A stretch of DNA of 64,000 nt from JALZHR01 sp036388475 (GTDB taxonomy: Bacteria > Acidobacteriota > Blastocatellia > Pyrinomonadales > Pyrinomonadaceae). The DNA is taken from positions 1 to 64,000 of the forward strand of contig DASVRT010000062.1 of assembly GCA_036388475.1 (NCBI GenBank). The letters run 5' to 3'. Below, piece by piece: positions 58,784 to 64,000 of this stretch; position 1 is the stretch's first letter, and each line of letters opens with the position of its first letter. The translations under genes and the position numbers were made by a program. The notes beneath the pieces were generated by a model. The model was given only the letters and a program-made list of their open reading frames with translations, was not told where the DNA came from and made no database searches.

Positions 58784-60034
58784 ATGAAAACAGTATTTAA
58801 ATTTTTGTCGTTGGGAATGATGCTGATGGTTTTCGCCGTCGCACCGGCTTTCGCGCAGGAAGAATGCGAAGGTTTATATAAAAAGTGGCTGGACAATTAC
58901 AAGGGAACCGATGCCCAGAAACAGACGGCGGTCGATGCCGGCAAGGAATTTATTTCCAAGTGCAACACGCCGGAACAGGCTGAAATCATCAAATATTTGC
59001 AGGTGCAGGTTCCGAAACTCGAAAAAACGCTGCAATCCGGTAAAACTATCGAGTGCTTCAATACCGCCGTTAAGGACGCGAAAACGGTCAATGCCGATAA
59101 CGCCTTCCGGTGCGGCAAAGAGATTCTGGCGGGCAATCCGGACCAAATCGACGTGCCGCTCACGCTGGCATCAATCGGTTTCGACAAAGCCGTCGCCAAA
59201 CCGCCGGTCGATACGTATAACGCCGATGCAATTAATTACGCCAAACAGGCGATTCAAAAAATCGAAGGCGGAAAAACATCGACGCAATACGGCGCTTACG
59301 GCTATGCCTACGGCAACAAAGAAAACGCGCTGGCGTGGATGAATTACACGATTGGCTATATCTCGTATTTCAACCAGAAAAACAAAAAAGAAGCGCTTCC
59401 TTATCTTTACAAAGCAACCCAGTACAATACGGGCGCGAAAGATAATCCGAAAAACCTTCCGGTCATCTATCAGGCAATCGGCGATTATTACAAAGATGAA
59501 TACAATCGTCTCGACGACGAACGCGTCAAATTAGCCGCCGAAGCCAAGGACAAAACGCCTGAAGAAGCCAAGGCGCTGGCGGATAGAGCCAAAGAATTGC
59601 TTCTGCTGCAAAAAGGTTATGCCGAGCGGATGATTGACGCTTACGGTCGCGCGCGGGCTCTTGCCACGACTGACAAGCCTTACCAGGAAGCTCTGTCCAA
59701 CAATCTGAAAGTTCTTTACGGATTCCGTTTCGACGGCAAAACCGATGGTCTTGAGGCTTATGTTTCGGGCTTGACCGGAAAACCGATGCCCGACCCGAGC
59801 AGCGCGGTCACGCCGGTAGTCGATACCACGACGACGACGACCGCGACGACGCCTTCGTCAACCAGCTCGCTGACGTTGACGCCGACCAGCAACAACACGA
59901 CACCGACGAACGCCAGAACGACGACGACTGATGCAAGCGTGTCGAAACAGGCGACGACAACGACGACAAAAGCGAAAACCACGACTAAGACGCCGGCTAA
60001 AACGCCCGCGCCGAAAAAGAAAGGAACTCGCTAA
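58784..60034 (+). CDS. Secreted helical protein with Thr-rich tail
   Basis: This 416-aa protein has a clear signal peptide (FLSLGMMLMVFAVAPAFAQ). The body (about 20-330) is helical with TPR-like features (CEGLYKKWLDNYKG, ALPYLYKATQYNTGAKDNPKNLPVIYQAIGDYYKDE) and four Cys in its first third. The last 80 residues are mostly Thr, Ser, Lys and Pro, probably disordered and perhaps a wall- or glycan-associated tail. ATG 58784 was chosen because GGAGGA lies 9 nt upstream; the longer frame from a TTG adds 12 residues before the signal peptide. I do not recognise the family. A strong terminator follows. Confidence 0.8.
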   Translation: MKTVFKFLSLGMMLMVFAVAPAFAQEECEGLYKKWLDNYKGTDAQKQTAVDAGKEFISKCNTPEQAEIIKYLQVQVPKLEKTLQSGKTIECFNTAVKDAKTVNADNAFRCGKEILAGNPDQIDVPLTLASIGFDKAVAKPPVDTYNADAINYAKQAIQKIEGGKTSTQYGAYGYAYGNKENALAWMNYTIGYISYFNQKNKKEALPYLYKATQYNTGAKDNPKNLPVIYQAIGDYYKDEYNRLDDERVKLAAEAKDKTPEEAKALADRAKELLLLQKGYAERMIDAYGRARALATTDKPYQEALSNNLKVLYGFRFDGKTDGLEAYVSGLTGKPMPDPSSAVTPVVDTTTTTTATTPSSTSSLTLTPTSNNTTPTNARTTTTDASVSKQATTTTTKAKTTTKTPAKTPAPKKKGTR

Positions 60035-60077
60035 TCTTCAAAGTGTGAACAGTCTTTGAGAAACTTCTTAACGAGAG

Positions 60078-60114
60078 GTCAGACGCTAAACTACGGCGTC
60101 TGACTTTCTTTTTT
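60078..60114 (+). terminator. Rho-independent terminator
   Basis: GTCAGACGC (60078-60086) pairs with GCGTCTGAC (60096-60104), followed by TTTCTTTTTT. Confidence 0.93.
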
Positions 60115-60126
60115 ACAGCGTTTTTC

Positions 60127-60132
60127 TATAAT
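60127..60132 (+). promoter_or_regulatory. -10 box of rnc, likely leaderless
   Basis: A perfect TATAAT lies exactly 7 nt before the rnc ATG, with no Shine-Dalgarno sequence, just after a strong terminator. Transcription would begin at or next to the start codon. Confidence 0.6.
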
Positions 60133-60139
60133 AACGTCT

Positions 60140-60871
60140 ATGTCGCAAAATCTTGCCCGTCTCGAACAACTGCTCGGTTACAAATTTCAAAATCTCGAAT
60201 TGCTCAAGCGCGCGCTGACGCATCGCTCCTGGGCTTACGAAAATGCGCCGTTCGCCGACAATGGCGAAGCGGCTCGCAGTTTGCAGAACGAATCGCTCGA
60301 ACTGGTCGGCGATGCCGTTCTCGGGCTGGCGGTGGTCGAACAGCTTTATAATAAACACGCGACATCCAGCGAGGGCGATTTGACGCTGATGAAGCATCGC
60401 CTGGTCAGCACCGGAACGCTGGCGACGGCGGCGCAGAGAATCAATCTGGGCGAATTTCTGCGCGTCGGCAAAGGCGAGGAAAAAACCGGCGGCAGGCGCA
60501 AGCAGGCGCTGCTCGCCGATACGCTTGAAGCCGTGCTCGGCGCGATTTTTTTCGACAGCGGCTATATCTCGGCGCGGTCGTGCGTGCAGAGAATCTTAGC
60601 CGACGAGATTCGTAATGCGACGCCGACTTCTTCGATTGATTACAAAACTCTATTGCAGGAAACGCTCCAGGCTGAAAAGCGCGACGCTCCGTCTTACAAT
60701 GTCATCAAAACTTCGGGACCGCCGCACAATCGCATATTTCACGTCGAAGCCGCGTGGGACGGCGGCGCGGTGCGCGGCAAGGGAACTTCGATAAAGCAAG
60801 CCGAGATGATGGCGGCAAATCTGGCGCTGAAACAATTAAAGAAAGAAAAAAAGGCTGAAAATCAAACCTAA
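60140..60871 (+). CDS. rnc: Ribonuclease III
   Basis: The 243-aa enzyme cuts double-stranded RNA, including rRNA precursors. The RNase domain has THRSWAYEN, the signature NESLELVGDAVLGLAVVEQLY (usual form NERLEFLGDSVL) and LLADTLEAVLGAIFFDSG with the second metal-binding Asp and Glu. The dsRNA-binding domain is DYKTLLQETLQAEKRDAPSYNV through GKGTSIKQAEMMAANLAL. Residues needed for catalysis are present. lepB follows 45 nt later on the same strand. Confidence 0.95.
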   Translation: MSQNLARLEQLLGYKFQNLELLKRALTHRSWAYENAPFADNGEAARSLQNESLELVGDAVLGLAVVEQLYNKHATSSEGDLTLMKHRLVSTGTLATAAQRINLGEFLRVGKGEEKTGGRRKQALLADTLEAVLGAIFFDSGYISARSCVQRILADEIRNATPTSSIDYKTLLQETLQAEKRDAPSYNVIKTSGPPHNRIFHVEAAWDGGAVRGKGTSIKQAEMMAANLALKQLKKEKKAENQT

Positions 60872-60916
60872 GAATTTTTATTGCGTATAATTAACCGAGC
60901 ATTCGCGATTTTTAAA

Positions 60917-61765
60917 ATGAGTAAAACAGAAACCGAAGTTACAGAAACAGCCCCGAAGCCCGCCGGACCGCCGAAAGGCGCTTTCCGCGAATATTTAGAA
61001 TCGTTTGTCGTGACGCTGATTATGGCGCTTTTCGGAATGACGTTTGTCATTCAAGCCGTGACGGTTCCGACCGGCTCGATGCAGAACACGATTCTGGTCG
61101 GCGATTATCTTCTGGTTAATAAATTTATCTTCGCGCCGGGCGGGCGTCCCGTTCCGCTTCTGCCGCAGCGCGATATTCAGCGCGGCGATATCATCGTGTT
61201 TAAATTTCCCGGTTATCAGGATAAGCGGCTGGCTCCGGCTCTGGAAGTCCAGGGCGCGGGAACGCCTTATACGACGAACTTCGTCAAGCGCGTTATCGGT
61301 ATGCCGGGCGATACAATCGAGTTTCGCAACAATCAGGTTTACATTAACGGCGAACTGCTTCCCGAACACCGCATCGTCGCCGATTCGCCGATTACCGCCG
61401 ACGGCGACGACAACGACCAGGCACCGCTGATGGTCAAAGGCGAGGAATCGCGCGAGGACAATGAACGCTACAGCGTCTACTATTCGGAAAGAACGTCGCA
61501 GGTGGCGGAAAAAGGCAGATTGCCCGTGACCGGCAGATACGGCGTCCCGGGCGGGCAAATAAAAGTTCCCGATGACAGCTATTTCGTGCTCGGCGACAGC
61601 CGCGACCACAGTCTCGACAGCCGTTTCTGGGGCTTTGTTCACCGCGATTTAATCATCGGGCGCGCAATGTTCGTTTACTGGTCGTGCGACCGCACCAACA
61701 GCAACGGAACCTTCGACTGCATTACAAACCCGCGCCTCGACCGCATCGGAAAGTTTATTAAATAA
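60917..61765 (+). CDS. lepB: Signal peptidase I
   Basis: The 282-aa inner-membrane protease removes signal peptides. A cytosolic Pro-rich N-terminus is followed by one helix (FVVTLIMALFGMTFVIQAVTV). Catalytic Ser lies in VPTGSMQNTILVGDYLLVNKF, catalytic Lys in NFVKRVIGMPGDTIEF, and box E is DSYFVLGDSRDHSLDSRFWGFV. An insert of about 50 residues between boxes D and E (DSPITADGDDNDQAPLMVKG on) is longer than in the minimal enzyme. ATG 60917 was chosen; a TATAAT box lies 25 nt upstream. Confidence 0.94.
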   Translation: MSKTETEVTETAPKPAGPPKGAFREYLESFVVTLIMALFGMTFVIQAVTVPTGSMQNTILVGDYLLVNKFIFAPGGRPVPLLPQRDIQRGDIIVFKFPGYQDKRLAPALEVQGAGTPYTTNFVKRVIGMPGDTIEFRNNQVYINGELLPEHRIVADSPITADGDDNDQAPLMVKGEESREDNERYSVYYSERTSQVAEKGRLPVTGRYGVPGGQIKVPDDSYFVLGDSRDHSLDSRFWGFVHRDLIIGRAMFVYWSCDRTNSNGTFDCITNPRLDRIGKFIK

Positions 61766-61790
61766 AGCCAGGGCGGAAACGCTGCTTTGG

Positions 61791-61871
61791 ATTGCGAATT
61801 GCGATTTACGAATTACGAATGAAAGATTATTTCTTCCAATTCGTAATTCCGTAATTCCGTAATTCGTAATT
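61791..61871. repeat. Heptad-word hairpin (TTACGAA word)
   Basis: Left arm: TTGCGAA, TTGCGAT, TTACGAA, TTACGAA in exact 7-bp steps. Right arm: ATTCGTA, ATTCCGTA, ATTCCGTA, ATTCGTA. It lies between lepB and psuG and ends 7 nt before the psuG ATG. Confidence 0.88.
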
Positions 61872-61877
61872 GACCCA

Positions 61878-62774
61878 ATGAACATCAAATTTAACGAAGA
61901 AGTCGCCGCCGCGTTAAAAGCCAATCAGCCGGTCGTCGCGCTCGAATCGACGGTTATCGCGCACGGGCTTCCCTTTCCGCAAAATCTCGAAACCGCTCGC
62001 CGGCTTGAACAAATCGTCCGCGAAAACGGCGCGACGCCTGCTACCATTGCTGTTTTCGACGGCGAATTCTGCGTCGGCTTAAACGAAAATCAAATCGAAC
62101 GTCTCGCCGACGATAAAAACATTCGCAAAATCTCGCGCCGCGATTTGCCGATTGCCGTTGCCAAAAAACTAAACTGTGCGACGACCGTTGCCACGACGAC
62201 TTTCATCGCTCACCGCGCCGGAATCAAAGTTTTTGCGACGGGCGGCATCGGCGGCGTGCATCGCGGATTGGCGGCGGACGTGTCGGCGGATTTGCCGGAG
62301 CTGGCGCAAACGCCGATTACGGTGGTCTGTTCGGGCGCGAAAATCGTTCTGGATTTGCCCGCGACGCGCGAATGGCTCGAAACCAACGGCGTTCCGCTTC
62401 TCGGCTGGCAATGCGACGAGCTTCCGGCTTTTTATTCGTCGAAAAGCGGGCTTTCAGTCGATGAAAGAATCGAAACGGCGGAAGAAGCCGCACGCATTGC
62501 GCAATCGCGCGACGAATTGAATTTACCAAACACGGTTCTCGTCGCTGTCGCCGTGCCGCCGGAATTTGAAGTCGAAGCCGCAGAACTCGAAAAGATTTTG
62601 AGCGATGCTCTGAGCCTAGCCGCCGAAAAAAACGTGCGCGGCAAGGAAATCACTCCGTTTCTGCTCGCGCAGATGTCTGAAAAAAGCGCCGGAAAAACCT
62701 TATCGGCAAACATCGCGCTGCTGGAAAACAACGCCAAAATCGCTGCCCAAATCGCCGCTTCAATAAAGTGGTAA
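61878..62774 (+). CDS. psuG: Pseudouridine-5'-phosphate glycosidase
   Basis: This 298-aa enzyme splits pseudouridine 5'-phosphate to uracil and ribose 5-phosphate. Motifs: VVALESTVIAHGLPFPQNLETA, ENGATPATIAVFDGE, KISRRDLPIAVAKKLNCATTVATTTFIAHRAGIKVFATGGIGGVHRG, TVVCSGAKIVLDLPATREWLETNGVPLLGW, and KEITPFLLAQMSEKS, which cover the metal and substrate site. The partner kinase gene psuK is not next to it. The final codons Lys-Trp-stop are part of the left arm of the following perfect inverted repeat. Confidence 0.94.
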   Translation: MNIKFNEEVAAALKANQPVVALESTVIAHGLPFPQNLETARRLEQIVRENGATPATIAVFDGEFCVGLNENQIERLADDKNIRKISRRDLPIAVAKKLNCATTVATTTFIAHRAGIKVFATGGIGGVHRGLAADVSADLPELAQTPITVVCSGAKIVLDLPATREWLETNGVPLLGWQCDELPAFYSSKSGLSVDERIETAEEAARIAQSRDELNLPNTVLVAVAVPPEFEVEAAELEKILSDALSLAAEKNVRGKEITPFLLAQMSEKSAGKTLSANIALLENNAKIAAQIAASIKW

Positions 62775-62848
62775 ACGGGAAACGGGAAACGGGAAGTTGC
62801 AATTTCAAAGAACCGAACTTCCCGTTTCCCGTTTCCCGTTTACCACTT
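62766..62848. repeat. Heptad-word hairpin (GGGAAAC word) with perfect 33-bp arms
   Basis: The left arm 62766-62798 and right arm 62816-62848 are exact complements over 33 bp with a 17-nt loop. Words: GGTAAAC, GGGAAAC, GGGAAAC, GGGAAGT. The psuG stop codon is inside the left arm. It probably also blocks read-through into the riboswitch unit. Confidence 0.97.
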
Positions 62849-62880
62849 AACTATTTTTTTATAAAAACCGAAAAAAAGTA

Positions 62881-62910
62881 TTGCCAAATCCCCTCTTGAT
62901 TTGCTAATCT
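62881..62910 (+). promoter_or_regulatory. Promoter of the riboswitch transcript
   Basis: TTGCCA (62881-62886) and GCTAAT (62903-62908), spacer 16 bp, or TAATCT with 18 bp. RNA would begin near 62915, just before the riboswitch. Confidence 0.5.
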
Positions 62911-62928
62911 AACCGACACAATTAAAAA

Positions 62929-63056
62929 GTCGCCGAAGTTATCTAAAAAATAACACGGGGGAACCAACTTTTCGGGGCGTATCCGGTTTTATAACCAGAA
63001 GAAGACTTCTTCGCTTCCAGCCCGTCAGCTAACCTCGTAGGCGTAACGAAGGAGGA
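62929..63056 (+). ncRNA. Cyclic di-AMP riboswitch (ydaO-yuaA class)
   Basis: The conserved core of this class is recognisable: CGCCGAAG at the 5' side, then CGGGGGAACCAAC and TTCGGGGCGTATCC, a variable hairpin, and the highly conserved CCCGTCAGCTAACCTCGTAG followed by GCGT and GAAGGAGG. Such RNAs bind two c-di-AMP molecules and usually switch expression off. A hairpin with a U-run follows at once and is the likely expression platform. It controls the small protein and the DUF2490 gene downstream. c-di-AMP synthesis must then exist in this organism; no dacA-like gene is in the window. Confidence 0.9.
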
Positions 63057-63070
63057 CACGACCGGTTTTG

Positions 63071-63108
63071 CAGAAGGTATGAATGCGTGTGCTTCATACC
63101 TTTTTCTG
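63071..63108 (+). terminator. Terminator hairpin of the riboswitch
   Basis: AAGGTATGAA (63074-63083) pairs with TTCATACCTT (63093-63102), flanked by CAGAA/TTCTG, and the right side is T-rich. Position and form fit a ligand-controlled terminator. A second smaller dyad, GCAGG...CCTGC, follows near 63114-63137. Confidence 0.75.
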
Positions 63109-63167
63109 TATCCGCAGGCTGAAGCGGTCGTTCCTGCCGAGAAAAATAAAACGGAGGTTTAATTGAT

Positions 63168-63395
63168 ATGAATCGCAGATTTTTTTGGCAAGTTCCCGAA
63201 TACATTAAATTCCGCATCGTTTTTGAAGATGCCGAGACGATTTTAGGCGCGACGGAAAATAACGAATATCGTTTGTTCAGAAAAGACACGCAGCAGATAG
63301 TTTTCAGCATCTGTGAGGCGTTGGACGTCTGCTTCGCGTCGCTGATGACGCAGGAGTCCGAATCTTTAACTGAAGCCGAGGCGAGCGTCGCATGA
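63168..63395 (+). CDS. Small unrecognised protein under riboswitch control
   Basis: This 75-aa protein has GGAGG before ATG. Sequence: basic and aromatic start (NRRFFWQVPEYIKFRIVFED), then mixed strands, an acidic Ser/Glu-rich end. It has no signal peptide or membrane helix and I do not recognise it. Its stop overlaps the ATG of the DUF2490 gene (ATGA), so the two are coupled. It may be a cytosolic regulator or simply a coupling leader ORF. Confidence 0.75.
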   Translation: MNRRFFWQVPEYIKFRIVFEDAETILGATENNEYRLFRKDTQQIVFSICEALDVCFASLMTQESESLTEAEASVA

Positions 63396-64000
63396 AAAAA
63401 ATCATTTTCGCTTTGATTTTATTCGGCTCCTGCTCTTTATTCGCCGCCGCGCAGACAGCCGGCGGCGAGGAAGATTTTCAGTCCTGGAACGACTTGCAGT
63501 TGACCGTTCCGATGACTGGACATTTCGATTTTTTCACGCAGGTCGCGATGCGTTTCGGCGACAACGTAAAGCGACTGAGCGACGGTCGATTTGCGCTCGG
63601 ATTCGTCTGGAAGCCGAATAAGGCGTGGTCGTTTTCGCCTTTTTACCAGCACGTCCGGGCGCGCAATGCCGCAGGCAGATTCCGCACGGAACATCGTCTG
63701 AATCTGCGCGCGCAATATCGCTTCCCATTCAAAAAATTCGGGCTTTCGCATCGCAGCACGTATGAATATCGCCTGCGCCAACCGCTGAATTCCTGGCGCT
63801 ATCGCCCGTCGCTGACGTTTGAGAAAGACATTCCGAAAAAATTTATTCCCGCCGCAAAATTTTATATTACGGAAGAAATCTTTTATGATTCGCTCTTGAA
63901 GAAATTTTCGCGCAATCGTTTTACGGCGGGAATTACAAAGACTCTGACGAAAAAATTATCGCTCGACGTTTATTATATGCGGCAAAACGACGGATTCTCC
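63392..64000 (+). CDS. DUF2490-type outer-membrane-like protein, 5' part
   Basis: The frame is cut by the window end; 203 residues are visible. A signal peptide (IIFALILFGSCSLFAAAQ) is followed by alternating amphipathic strands with aromatic ends: WNDLQLTVPMTGHFDFFTQVAMRFGD, FALGFVWKPNKAWSFSPFYQHVR, RTEHRLNLRAQYRF and STYEYRLRQPLNSWRYRPSLTFE. This is the pattern of DUF2490 beta-barrels in the outer membrane. The role is unknown. Control by a c-di-AMP riboswitch points to a link with turgor or cell-wall state. Confidence 0.82.
   Translation, partial: MKKIIFALILFGSCSLFAAAQTAGGEEDFQSWNDLQLTVPMTGHFDFFTQVAMRFGDNVKRLSDGRFALGFVWKPNKAWSFSPFYQHVRARNAAGRFRTEHRLNLRAQYRFPFKKFGLSHRSTYEYRLRQPLNSWRYRPSLTFEKDIPKKFIPAAKFYITEEIFYDSLLKKFSRNRFTAGITKTLTKKLSLDVYYMRQNDGFS

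Overview
The window looks like chromosomal core DNA of a diderm bacterium of moderate GC, most plausibly an Acidobacteriota of the Blastocatellia type. The support is indirect: an LPS pathway (lpxK, waaA), a hrcA-grpE-dnaK-dnaJ heat-shock cluster, a Pkn-type kinase protein, a split F0 cluster, an ATP-grasp protein with a signal peptide, and a radical SAM protein of the Tes/membrane-spanning-lipid-synthase type (Acidobacteriota are known for iso-diabolic acid lipids). The genus is not decided by the sequence. No phage, plasmid, transposase or CRISPR locus is visible.

Layout. 0-9 kb: the end of a transaldolase/glucose-6-phosphate isomerase fusion, the Tes-like radical SAM gene (-), a ceramidase-like membrane hydrolase, and the conserved divergent tesA / ybbA-ybbP group. 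9-16 kb: an unrecognised helical protein, rdgB, tRNA-Pro(TGG), an HU gene, a small conserved-looking ORF, a large membrane protein, yqeY and a VanY-like DD-peptidase. 16-22 kb: the minus-strand hrcA-grpE-dnaK-dnaJ operon and a divergent zinc metalloprotease. 22-33 kb: a lipoprotein and divergent SDR, then trpE-(ankyrin lipoprotein)-trpG-trpD-trpC-trpF-trpB without trpA, then a glycosyltransferase. 34-41 kb: LCAT-like lipase, radical SAM, atpZ, atpI, atpB, atpE, a 20-bp tandem array, and a predicted pseudokinase. 41-48 kb (-): lpxK, waaA, efp, a lipoprotein, an exported PEP-synthase-like protein and carbonic anhydrase. 48-57 kb (-): GT1 glycosyltransferase, DUF4349 and DUF4126 proteins, copper amine oxidase, and an NtrC/NtrB-type two-component pair. 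57-64 kb (+): transpeptidase, a Thr-rich secreted protein, rnc, lepB, psuG, and a cyclic di-AMP riboswitch in front of a small protein and a DUF2490 protein cut by the window edge.

The most striking signal is not a gene. Nearly every gene junction holds an inverted repeat whose arms are tandem runs of a short word, usually 7 bp and sometimes 9 bp. The words usually differ from locus to locus, for example AACTGAG, TGGTCAG, AAAGGAT, GGGAAAC, GGCAAAA, TTACGAA, or 9-bp ACAGGATNN. The architecture stays the same although the sequences are mostly not homologous. Arms reach 33-35 bp with no mismatch, often carry the stop codon of the upstream gene, and in two places (lpxK, trpC) lie inside coding sequence. 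Three further loci carry degenerate 20-21 bp tandem arrays. This resembles the short tandemly repeated repetitive (STRR) heptamers known from filamentous cyanobacteria, but the consistent hairpin form and the invasion of genes make it the best candidate here for an undescribed genome-shaping process.

Start codons were moved inward from the longest open frame wherever the extension ran through such word DNA or across a neighbour. Several genes (the Tes-like gene, trpD, rnc, yqeY, trpB) have a TANAAT-like box 6-8 nt before ATG and no Shine-Dalgarno sequence, which suggests leaderless transcripts.
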